Both the position numbers and the translations under genes were made by a program. DNA of 12,762 nt from an uncultured Collinsella sp. (GTDB lineage: Bacteria > Actinomycetota > Coriobacteriia > Coriobacteriales > Coriobacteriaceae), in contig CABSBA010000025.1 in the NCBI GenBank assembly GCA_902475825.1, positions 1-12,762 of the forward strand. Direction: 5' to 3'. Below, in pieces: positions 7,063 to 12,762 of the stretch. The notes under the pieces are model-generated. The model saw only the letters and a program-made list of their open reading frames with translations. It was not told where the DNA came from and made no database searches. Positions within the stretch are counted from its first letter, which is position 1; every line of letters begins with the position of its first letter.

Positions 7063-7338
7063 ATGTTTGGACTGAGGGCTCCTGAGCTCATCATTATTCT
7101 CGTCGTTGTCCTGATTATCTTCGGGCCTAAGAACCTGCCGAAGCTCGGCAAGTCCCTCGGCTCTACCGTCAAGAATATCCGCGAGGGTATGGAGGGCGAC
7201 GATAAGGCCGAGACCAAGCAGGCCGAGGAGGTCGTGGTCGAGCAGTCCGAGGAGGACAAAGAGATCGCTGAGCTCGAGGCCAAGCTCGCTGCTGCCAAGA
7301 AGAAGCAGGCAGAGGACAGCGACGCGGACGCAGAGTAG
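7063..7338 (+). CDS. tatA: Twin-arginine translocase subunit TatA/E
   Basis: A 91-residue single-span membrane protein that multimerises to form the conduit of the Tat pathway, exporting folded proteins. Residues 8-20 form the short hydrophobic helix, opened by the conserved polar residue Glu8 (APELIII), then the [14 protein letters not shown] hinge and amphipathic helix (20-33), followed by a long charged tail rich in Glu, Lys and Ala (45-91). The ATG at 7063 is preceded by GGAGG (7053-7057). A TTG nine codons upstream is rejected because it falls within a few bases of the predicted transcript start. It is flanked by its own promoter and terminator, so it is a single-gene unit; tatC is not in the window. 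Confidence 0.92.
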   Translation: MFGLRAPELIIILVVVLIIFGPKNLPKLGKSLGSTVKNIREGMEGDDKAETKQAEEVVVEQSEEDKEIAELEAKLAAAKKKQAEDSDADAE

Positions 7339-7363
7339 TCCCATCCCTTTGGGGTGAGCACCT

Positions 7364-7396
7364 GACCGGCTTGCCCGCAGGCTAGCCGGTCTTTTT
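7364..7396 (+). terminator. Intrinsic terminator of tatA
   Basis: GACCGGCT (7364-7371) pairs with AGCCGGTC (7384-7391), and an inner GCC/GGC pair continues the stem. Five Ts follow (7392-7396). It begins 26 bases after the tatA stop. Confidence 0.9.
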
Positions 7397-7403
7397 CGTT
7401 TTG

Positions 7404-7409
7404 TTGACA
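7404..7409 (+). promoter_or_regulatory. Possible -35 box for greA
   Basis: A perfect TTGACA lies just past the tatA terminator and 36 bases before greA, where a promoter is needed. No convincing -10 hexamer is found 16-18 bases downstream (the region reads GAGTTGGG), so this is only a partial promoter match. Confidence 0.3.
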
Positions 7410-7444
7410 GTTGATTGTTTGATCAGAGTTGGGGAGATATCCGT

Positions 7445-7915
7445 ATGGACGCAAGCCAGATCGTACTGACCGCTGAGGGCCGCCAGAAGCTCGTCGAGGA
7501 GCTCGCTTGGCGTGAGGGCGATTACGCCAAGGAGATCGTCGAGGACATCAAGGAAGCCCGCGCGTTCGGCGACCTTTCGGAGAACTCCGAGTACGATGCC
7601 GCCAAGGACAAGCAGGCCCAGAACGCCGCTCGTATCGCCGAGATCCAGGCTATCCTCGCCAACGCTCAGGTTGCTGCCACCACGGGCGATCTGACCGTCT
7701 CCATCGGCTCCACCGTTTCCCTGATCGATCCCAACGGTGAGGTCATGGAAGTCACGCTTGTCGGTACCACCGAGACCAACTCGCTCGAGCACAAGATCTC
7801 CAACGAGTCTCCGGTCGGTCACGCCATCATCGGTCACGGCGAGGGCGACTCCGTCGAGGTCGTTACGCCTTCCGGCAAGACTCGCGTCTACACCATCGCC
7901 AAGATCGCACGCTAG
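7445..7915 (+). CDS. greA: Transcription elongation factor GreA
   Basis: A 156-residue factor that enters the RNA polymerase secondary channel and stimulates cleavage of backtracked transcripts. The N-terminal half is a coiled coil (about 10-75) whose tip carries the acidic motif FGDLSENSEYDAAKD (41-55; D43 and E46 correspond to the catalytic acids). The C-terminal FKBP-like domain includes VSLIDPNGE (91-99) and SPVGHAIIGHGEGDSVEVVTPSG (122-144), the usual GreA ending. Length is normal (about 158). The ATG at 7445 has GGGGAG (7431-7436) eight bases ahead; an in-frame upstream ATG ten codons earlier would place the ribosome site inside the gene. lysS follows after 79 bases, as in many Gram-positive bacteria where greA and lysS are close. 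Confidence 0.96.
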   Translation: MDASQIVLTAEGRQKLVEELAWREGDYAKEIVEDIKEARAFGDLSENSEYDAAKDKQAQNAARIAEIQAILANAQVAATTGDLTVSIGSTVSLIDPNGEVMEVTLVGTTETNSLEHKISNESPVGHAIIGHGEGDSVEVVTPSGKTRVYTIAKIAR

Positions 7916-7943
7916 ACCACGGTCCCGCGTAAAGGTATGTTTT

Positions 7944-7976
7944 CGCTCCCTGGGACCGAATCCTGGGGAGCGTTTT
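7944..7976 (+). terminator. Possible weak terminator between greA and lysS
   Basis: CGCTCCC (7944-7950) pairs with GGGAGCG (7966-7972) around a 15-base loop, followed by TTTT (7973-7976). The T-tract is short and lysS starts only 18 bases later, so partial read-through into lysS is likely. Confidence 0.6.
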
Positions 7977-7994
7977 AGTTTGAGGAGCTAACTT

Positions 7995-9959
7995 ATGGCA
8001 GAGAACCAGAACGCCGCAGATCAGGCATCGACGCTCAACGACGAGCGCGCCACCCGCCTGGCCAAGCGCGCCGCCCTGTTCGAGGCGGGCCAGAACCCCT
8101 ATCCCGAGCACTCTGAGCTTGAGGACTACGTCGCCGATATCGAGGCTAAGTACGCCGAGCTTGCCGATGGCGAGGACACCGAGGACGTCGTGAAGATCGC
8201 CGGCCGTGTGGTCGCCAAGCGCGGTCAGGGCAAGATCATGTTCATCGTCGTCCGCGACGCGACTGGCGAGATTCAGCTGTTCTGCCGTATTAACGACATG
8301 GACGAGGCGGCTTGGAGCACGCTTAAGGCCCTCGATCTTGGCGATATCCTGGGCGTGACCGGCGTGGTCGTGCGCACCCAGCGCGGCCAGCTTTCCGTTG
8401 CCCCTAAGAGCGCGACCCTGCTTGCCAAGGCCGTTCGTCCGCTGCCCGAGAAGTTCCACGGTCTTTCCGACAAGGAGACCCGCTATCGCCAGCGCTATGT
8501 CGACCTGATCGCCAACGACGACGTTCGCGAGACCTTCCGTAAGCGTTCGCAGATTCTCTCTACCTTCCGTCGCTTTATGGAGTTCGACGGCTACATGGAG
8601 GTCGAGACCCCCATCCTGCAGACCATCCAGGGCGGCGCTACTGCCAAGCCGTTCATCACTCACTTCAATGCGCTCGATCAGGAGTGCTACCTGCGTATTG
8701 CCACCGAGCTGCACCTCAAGCGCTGCATTGTCGGTGGTTTTGAGCGCGTGTTCGAGATCGGCCGCATCTTCCGTAACGAGGGCATGGACCTTACCCACAA
8801 CCCCGAGTTCACCACGATGGAGGCCTACCGTGCCTTCTCCGACCTCGAGGGCATGAAGGCGCTCGCCCAGGGTGTCATTAAGGCGGCTAACAAGGCCATC
8901 GGCAATCCTGAGGTCATCGAGTACCAGGGCCAGACCATTGACCTGTCCGGTGAGTGGGCAAGCCGTCCCATGACCGACATCGTCTCGGACGTGCTCGGCA
9001 AGCAGGTCACCATCGACACGCCGGTCGAGGAGCTTGCCGCCGCTGCACGCGAGAAGGGCCTGGAGATTAAGCCCGAGTGGACTGCTGGCAAAATCATCGC
9101 CGAGATTTACGATGAGCTGGGCGAGGACACCATCGTCAACCCGACCTTCGTGTGCGATTACCCCATCGAGGTCAGCCCGCTCGCCAAGCGTTTTGAGGAC
9201 GATCCGCGTCTAACCCACCGCTTTGAGCTGGTTATCGCCGGCCACGAGTACGCCAACGCATTCTCCGAGCTCAACGACCCGGTCGACCAGGCTGAGCGCT
9301 TTGCCGCCCAGATGGCCGAGAAGGCCGGCGGCGACGACGAGGCCATGGAGTACGACGAGGACTACGTGCGCGCCCTCGAGTACGGTATGCCTCCCGCGGG
9401 CGGCATCGGTATCGGTATCGATCGCGTGGTCATGTTGCTCACCAACCAGGCTTCCATTCGCGACGTCCTGCTGTTCCCGCACATGAAGCCCGAGAAGGGT
9501 TTCCAGTCCGGTGCCGCTGCCGCCAAGGCTGCCGAGGCCGGCAACGCCGCAAGCCCGTTCGTCAAGTCGCTTAAGCCCACGCTCGATTACTCCAAGATCG
9601 CCGTTGAGCCGCTGTTTGAGGAGTTCGTCGACTTCGATACCTTCTCCAAGAGCGATTTCCGCGCTGTGAAGGTCAAGGCATGCGAGGCCGTCAAGAAGTC
9701 CAAGAAGCTGCTGAACTTTACGCTCGACGACGGTACCGGTACCGACCGCACCATCCTCTCCGGTATTCATGCTTATTACGAGCCCGAGGACCTGGTCGGC
9801 AAGACCTTGCTCGCCATCACCAACCTGCCTCCGCGCAAGATGATGGGTATTCCCAGCTGCGGCATGCTGATCAGCGCTGTCCACGAGGAGGAGGGCGAGG
9901 AGCGCCTCAACCTGATCCAGCTCGACGCCTCCATCCCCGCCGGCGCAAAGATGTACTAA
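7995..9959 (+). CDS. lysS: Lysyl-tRNA synthetase, class II, with C-terminal MetG-type tRNA-binding domain
   Basis: A 654-residue enzyme that charges tRNA-Lys with lysine, about 150 residues longer than usual bacterial LysRS. Residues 68-145 are the OB-fold anticodon-binding domain. The class II core follows: RYRQRYVDLI (163-172), PILQTIQGGATAKPF (206-220), motif 2 FEIGRIFRNEGMD (253-265) with THNPEFT (267-273), and motif 3 GGIGIGIDRVVMLL (469-482). An Ala-rich linker (about 505-525) joins a second OB-type domain (about 540-654). This domain has DFRAVKVKACEAVKKSKKLL, ILSGI, the hallmark LPPRKMMGIPSCGMLISA (611-628), and a family-typical ending. It belongs to the MetRS-C/Arc1p/Trbp111 group and should strengthen non-specific tRNA binding. 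The start at 7995 is backed by GAGGAG (7982-7987). The frame is intact across the join. Confidence 0.96.
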   Translation: MAENQNAADQASTLNDERATRLAKRAALFEAGQNPYPEHSELEDYVADIEAKYAELADGEDTEDVVKIAGRVVAKRGQGKIMFIVVRDATGEIQLFCRINDMDEAAWSTLKALDLGDILGVTGVVVRTQRGQLSVAPKSATLLAKAVRPLPEKFHGLSDKETRYRQRYVDLIANDDVRETFRKRSQILSTFRRFMEFDGYMEVETPILQTIQGGATAKPFITHFNALDQECYLRIATELHLKRCIVGGFERVFEIGRIFRNEGMDLTHNPEFTTMEAYRAFSDLEGMKALAQGVIKAANKAIGNPEVIEYQGQTIDLSGEWASRPMTDIVSDVLGKQVTIDTPVEELAAAAREKGLEIKPEWTAGKIIAEIYDELGEDTIVNPTFVCDYPIEVSPLAKRFEDDPRLTHRFELVIAGHEYANAFSELNDPVDQAERFAAQMAEKAGGDDEAMEYDEDYVRALEYGMPPAGGIGIGIDRVVMLLTNQASIRDVLLFPHMKPEKGFQSGAAAAKAAEAGNAASPFVKSLKPTLDYSKIAVEPLFEEFVDFDTFSKSDFRAVKVKACEAVKKSKKLLNFTLDDGTGTDRTILSGIHAYYEPEDLVGKTLLAITNLPPRKMMGIPSCGMLISAVHEEEGEERLNLIQLDASIPAGAKMY

Positions 9960-9962
9960 TTA

Positions 9963-9989
9963 GTTACGCGGTTCTACGAACCGCGTAAC
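9963..9989. repeat. Perfect 12-bp palindrome after lysS
   Basis: GTTACGCGGTTC (9963-9974) pairs with GAACCGCGTAAC (9978-9989) around a TAC triloop. It begins three bases after the lysS stop. No T-tract follows, so it is not a canonical terminator. It could protect the 3' end of the mRNA, act as a protein-binding site, or be a repeat copy. Confidence 0.7.
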
Positions 9990-10037
9990 GGCTCGACGCT
10001 GCGCGGGCCGCATTTGGACAATCTGACGTTCAACTTC

Positions 10038-10072
10038 AAGGGCGCGACCAGAAGGTCAGCGCCCTTTCGTTT
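10038..10072 (+). terminator. Intrinsic terminator of lysS
   Basis: AAGGGCGC (10038-10045) pairs with GCGCCCTT (10059-10066), and an inner GACC/GGTC helix (10046-10049, 10054-10057) with loop AGAA extends it past one bulged A. TTTCGTTT closes the site. It lies about 80 bases after lysS. The rest of the 270-base gap before the next gene holds the 12-bp palindrome, a GGGAC-core hairpin and no gene. Confidence 0.85.
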
Positions 10073-10126
10073 CACGTCACCTTGTCTCAAATGCGACCCG
10101 CTCGCTGGCGTTGCCAAAACATCGAT

Positions 10127-10155
10127 GTAGTCATTGGGGACGTGGTTCGCATGAC
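10127..10155. repeat. GGGAC-core hairpin upstream of the ThrE-like gene
   Basis: GTCAT (10130-10134) pairs with ATGAC (10151-10155) around TGGGGACGTGGTTCGC. The left side, GTAGTCATT then GGGACG, matches the element after dtd (5499-5515), and TTGGGGACGT is repeated exactly at 11806-11815. It is probably one copy of the same small repeat family. Confidence 0.45.
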
Positions 10156-10229
10156 AGCCGTCTCTTTTATGTTTCCTTTAGCCGTCGCTGCCTAGGATGG
10201 GAGTTAGTCGGCAGGAAGGGAGCGTCTAT

Positions 10230-11798
10230 ATGGACGACGCGAGCGAGCGTGCAATCGAAGAGGACATGCTCGATCAGTTCAATTACTTTGATGATGAGGA
10301 CGAGGAGCTGATCGACCGTCGCGAGCCAGCGCCGCTTGATTCCTTTGATCTGGTCGATGAAGAGGCTGATGAGGTTGAGGGCGAATCGACGGAACCCCCA
10401 CAGCCTTCGCGCCATGATTCGTTGCTCTCAAGAGTTCCCCTGCACCACGGTGTTCGTGCCGGCGCGCTCCATATGAAAACTGACTGGCGCCAGATCGTGA
10501 CGGCAGGCGATGAACTTGCCGTCGATGCGCCGCTCACCGATAAATCATCCATCATCTGCCGCACCGGCATGCTTATGCTGGCAAGCGGAACAGGTGCCTG
10601 GCGCGTGCGCGATACCATGAATCGTGTTGCTGCCGTGCTCGGCGTCACGATTCACGTCGATCTGAGTCTCCTGTCGTTTGAGTGCACCTGCATCGAAAAT
10701 GGCCACTGCTTTAACGAGGTCGTCAGCCTACCTACAACGGGGGTCAATACTCATCGCATTTGGATGATGGAGAGCTTCCTAAAGGAAATCGAGATTTACG
10801 GGCGCCGGTTTACCGTGCACGAGTACCACGAGATGCTCAAGACCGTTGAGAGCTCAAAGCCCGATTACGCTCCCTGGCAACAGGGCCTTGCGGCAGCCTG
10901 TGCTTGCGGCGCCTTCGTCTTTTTGCTCGGCGGCGGCCCTATCGAGATGGCCTGTGCATTTGTGGGTGCTGGTGTCGGCAATTTTGCCCGCGCCCATATT
11001 CTCAAGCAGGGTCTTGGCCAGTTTAGCGCGCTGACGACTGGCGTCGCGCTCGCTTGCGTTTCGTATCTGCTGGCATTGCTCGGCCTTAGCCAGGTCATTC
11101 CAGGGGCAATGTTGCACCAAGAAGGCTATATCGGCGCCATGCTCTTTGTGATTCCCGGATTTCCCCTCATCACGGCAGGCCTCGACATCGCTAAGCTCGA
11201 CATGCGAAGCGGTATCGAGCGTCTTTCGTATGCTGTGTCGATTATTGTGATGGCGACCCTCGTAGGTTGGATGGTTGCCGAGTGTGTGGGACTGGCGCCG
11301 GATGACTTCGCCCCGCTTGGTCTCTCACCGTTGGCTCTTACGCTCTTGCGCATACTGATGAGCTTTGTCGGAGTATTTGGCTTCTCGGTTATGTTCAACA
11401 GCCCAGTAAAGATGGCCGCGGCGGCAGGGCTCATCGGCGCCGTGTCCAATACCTTGCGCCTTACGCTCGTCGATGCGCCGACGCTGTTTCCCTTCCTGGG
11501 CCTGAGCGTAGGTATGCCTCCCGAGGCAGCAGCGTTTATCGGCGCGCTGGTATCGGGGCTGCTCGCGAGCTTAGCCGAAATCAAGCTTACCTACCCACGC
11601 ATCGCCCTCACGGTGCCATCAATTGTCATTATGGTGCCTGGCTTGTATCTGTATCGCTCGATGTATTACATGTGCACCTTCGACACGGTCAATATGCTCG
11701 GCTGGTTTGTGCGTGCAGTGCTCATCGTGGCGTTTTTGCCCGTTGGTCTGGGTGTGGCACGTACGCTCACCGACCCTCGCTGGCGCCACACCAGCTAA
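10230..11798 (+). CDS. Threonine/serine exporter, ThrE family (both domains in one chain)
   Basis: A 522-residue membrane protein with the ThrE layout: a soluble N-terminal part, then about ten hydrophobic spans. Residues 1-55 are strongly acidic and poor in predicted structure. Residues 105-205 match the DUF1212/ThrE cytoplasmic region (CRTGMLMLASGTGAWRVRDTM at 110-130, a typical opening). Spans run from about 216 to 353, with the signature VIPGFPLITAGLDI (307-320), and from about 365 to 510, the ThrE_2/DUF3815 half, with VPGLYLYRSMYYM (469-481). In other bacteria the halves can be separate (YjjP/YjjB type). Corynebacterium ThrE exports Thr and Ser; the substrate here is unknown. ATG at 10230 is preferred because AAGGGAG (10216-10222) precedes it; ATG at 10197 has no such site. 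Its GC content is lower than that of neighbouring genes. It appears to be a single-gene unit. Confidence 0.85.
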   Translation: MDDASERAIEEDMLDQFNYFDDEDEELIDRREPAPLDSFDLVDEEADEVEGESTEPPQPSRHDSLLSRVPLHHGVRAGALHMKTDWRQIVTAGDELAVDAPLTDKSSIICRTGMLMLASGTGAWRVRDTMNRVAAVLGVTIHVDLSLLSFECTCIENGHCFNEVVSLPTTGVNTHRIWMMESFLKEIEIYGRRFTVHEYHEMLKTVESSKPDYAPWQQGLAAACACGAFVFLLGGGPIEMACAFVGAGVGNFARAHILKQGLGQFSALTTGVALACVSYLLALLGLSQVIPGAMLHQEGYIGAMLFVIPGFPLITAGLDIAKLDMRSGIERLSYAVSIIVMATLVGWMVAECVGLAPDDFAPLGLSPLALTLLRILMSFVGVFGFSVMFNSPVKMAAAAGLIGAVSNTLRLTLVDAPTLFPFLGLSVGMPPEAAAFIGALVSGLLASLAEIKLTYPRIALTVPSIVIMVPGLYLYRSMYYMCTFDTVNMLGWFVRAVLIVAFLPVGLGVARTLTDPRWRHTS

Positions 11799-11803
11799 TT
11801 TGT

Positions 11804-11822
11804 CGTTGGGGACGTCCCAACG
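11804..11822. repeat. GGGAC-core hairpin after the ThrE-like gene
   Basis: CGTTGGG (11804-11810) pairs perfectly with CCCAACG (11816-11822) around GACGT. It begins five bases after the stop codon and has no T-tract. TTGGGGACGT is shared exactly with the element at 10133-10142. GTCCCAAC of the right arm recurs at 11943-11950, in the loop of the next terminator. Confidence 0.55.
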
Positions 11823-11858
11823 GATCAACTGCGCCTCACATCTCCATAAACTCAACGC

Positions 11859-11888
11859 TTACGAAGCGCGCGCCGTTCGTGTTAGGGT
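11859..11888 (+). promoter_or_regulatory. Candidate promoter ahead of a short non-coding stretch
   Basis: TTACGA (11859-11864) and TAGGGT (11883-11888) are 18 bases apart. Both match consensus only moderately. If real, transcription would begin near 11895 and meet the strong terminator at 11926-11975, upstream of the DUF2798 gene. The rest of the 212-base gap holds no gene. Confidence 0.25.
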
Positions 11889-11925
11889 AGTTCCACCACA
11901 TAAGTAGTCGCAGACGCGCGTATCA

Positions 11926-11975
11926 CGGGCGGGCGAGATGAAGTCCCAACAGCTCCATCTCGCCCGCCCGTTTTT
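11926..11975 (+). terminator. Strong intrinsic terminator
   Basis: A perfect 15-bp GC-rich stem, CGGGCGGGCGAGATG (11926-11940) against CATCTCGCCCGCCCG (11956-11970), is followed by TTTTT (11971-11975). It lies 127 bases after the ThrE-like gene and 35 before the next gene. It ends the upstream transcript, and could act as an attenuator if the candidate promoter at 11859 is real. Confidence 0.92.
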
Positions 11976-12010
11976 GTTGCGTGGTGCCGCGGCGTAACAC
12001 AGAAAGGACC

Positions 12011-12613
12011 ATGCCCTTTATGCCTATCAACAAACGAGAGAGCCTGCTGTTCACCTTTATCATGTGCTTTTGCATGGTGCTCTGGATGAGCATCTACAAC
12101 GTTGCCCTGCAGCATGGGGCCATCAACGGCGAGGTTGTTGCCGCCGCGTGGCTCGGCTTCCCCGTTGCCTACGTTTTTGCCATGTGCTGCGACTGGTTTG
12201 TTGCCAGCCCCCTTGCCAAGGGTTTCGCCTTTAAATTCCTGGTCACGCCGGGTAAGAGCTCACCGCTTGCCATGACGCTCGCCGTCAGCTCCTGCATGGT
12301 CGTTCCCATGGTCATCATCATGTCGCTCTACGGCGCGTGCGAAGGCCTGTTCCACATGCCCGGCGGCCCGCTTGCCAATTTGCAGGCGCTGCCGATGATG
12401 TGGCTTGTCAACATTCCGCGCAACTTTATCATGGCCCTGCCCTGGAACCTGCTGGTGGCTGGTCCGGTTGCTCGCTTTGTCTTCCGCCGCGCCTTCCCCA
12501 TGGGAACCGTCTTTGAAGAGCAGCATATGGAGCTCGTGCGCATGCCGGGCGCTCCCGTTGCCGATGCCGTCAATGACGTTGCCGAGAGCATGGATGCCGA
12601 GCCTGCCTGCTAG
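12011..12613 (+). CDS. Membrane protein with two DUF2798 repeats
   Basis: A 200-residue integral membrane protein with four predicted spans (about 11-32, 43-65, 86-108 and 130-152), arranged as two copies of the two-span DUF2798 unit. Each unit begins with a polar residue-poor helix (FTFIMCFCMVLWMSIYN at 14-30; TLAVSSCMVVPMVIIMSLYG at 89-108). Each ends in an Asn- or Pro-marked helix followed by a basic turn (WFVASPLAK at 62-70; WNLLVAGPVARFVFRR at 145-160). The tail from 166 is acidic and soluble. No enzyme motif is visible and the family has no established function. The start is uncertain: AGAAAGGA (12001-12008) lies close to ATG 12011 and 11 bases from ATG 12020 (MPINKRES), so either may be used. 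Terminators on both sides make it a lone gene. Confidence 0.75.
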   Translation: MPFMPINKRESLLFTFIMCFCMVLWMSIYNVALQHGAINGEVVAAAWLGFPVAYVFAMCCDWFVASPLAKGFAFKFLVTPGKSSPLAMTLAVSSCMVVPMVIIMSLYGACEGLFHMPGGPLANLQALPMMWLVNIPRNFIMALPWNLLVAGPVARFVFRRAFPMGTVFEEQHMELVRMPGAPVADAVNDVAESMDAEPAC

Positions 12614-12638
12614 GCAACAGCCTCTAACCTGGAGCGTC

Positions 12639-12663
12639 CGCCGCACCCGGCGATTCCTTTTTT
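12639..12663 (+). terminator. Weak terminator after the DUF2798 gene
   Basis: CGCCG (12639-12643) pairs with CGGCG (12648-12652) around CACC, followed by ATTCC and six Ts (12658-12663). The stem is short and the T-tract is offset by five bases. Confidence 0.45.
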
Positions 12664-12737
12664 GTAGACGTTGTCGTATGGCTGCGCGTGGAAAAGGCTC
12701 CAACGGTTAACATATACTCCATATGGGTAAAGAGACC

Positions 12738-12762
12738 AAAGCGCCGCCACGAGTGGCGCTTT
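12738..12762. terminator. Terminator-like hairpin cut by the window edge
   Basis: AAAGCGCC (12738-12745) pairs with GGCGCTTT (12755-12762) around a nine-base loop, and the window ends inside what may be a T-tract. The A- and T-flanked stem would suit a terminator read from either strand. A TATACT hexamer lies just upstream (12713-12718) without a matching -35. Confidence 0.5.

Noticed and set aside
7918..7994. T-box or riboswitch leader for lysS
   Set aside because: The gap is only 79 bases, with one simple hairpin and no T-box sequence or specifier-loop architecture.
7863..8798. A 311-codon minus-strand open frame across the start of lysS
   Set aside because: It is antisense to the LysRS anticodon-binding domain and catalytic core, has no family resemblance, and straddles the greA-lysS gap including its ribosome site.
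12723..12762. A possible start of a new gene (ATG at 12723 running off the window)
   Set aside because: No ribosome site precedes it and the frame runs straight into a palindromic terminator-like hairpin; 13 codons are too few to judge.
1..12762. CRISPR array, insertion sequence or prophage segment
   Set aside because: No regularly spaced direct repeats, no transposase or integrase reading frame, and no target-site duplications were seen on either strand.

Overview
The window is GC-rich (roughly 60 %), densely coding, and every gene I can support lies on the + strand. Gene content and order point to a Gram-positive anaerobe of the Coriobacteriia (Actinomycetota), most likely Collinsella or a close relative. 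The signs are a streptococcal/lysine-type MurE, a lysyl-tRNA synthetase with a MetG-type C-terminal tRNA-binding domain, a Veg protein beside ispE, and a two-domain ThrE exporter. This placement comes from recognising the proteins, not from a database search.

Region 1 (87-5498) is a co-directional run of housekeeping genes: murE (wall peptide ligase), a HAD-IIB phosphatase, murI (glutamate racemase), rph (RNase PH), rdgB (non-canonical NTP pyrophosphatase) and dtd (D-aminoacyl-tRNA deacylase). MurI supplies the D-Glu that the MurD and MurE steps build on. Rph, RdgB and Dtd form a quality-control group: tRNA 3'-end trimming, nucleotide-pool cleaning and removal of D-amino acids from tRNA. A hairpin directly at the rph stop splits this run, so rdgB-dtd may be a separate transcript.

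Region 2 (5532-6824) is a two-gene unit, veg-ispE, behind its own likely promoter and with a small terminator-like hairpin in the leader. Region 3 (6874-7338) has tRNA-Pro(CGG) with a strong terminator, then tatA behind a near-consensus promoter and followed by another terminator. Region 4 (7445-9959) is greA and lysS, for transcript elongation and lysine charging.

Region 5 (about 9960-12762) is looser. It holds two orphan membrane-protein genes, a ThrE-type exporter and a duplicated DUF2798 protein. They are separated by palindromes, terminators and short non-coding stretches of 200-270 bases.

The most unusual non-coding signal is a set of four short intergenic hairpins built around a GGGAC core (4261, 5497, 10127 and 11804). 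They look like members of a dispersed palindromic repeat family. No CRISPR array, transposase, phage gene or complete mobile element is visible, and I found no convincing new multi-gene system.
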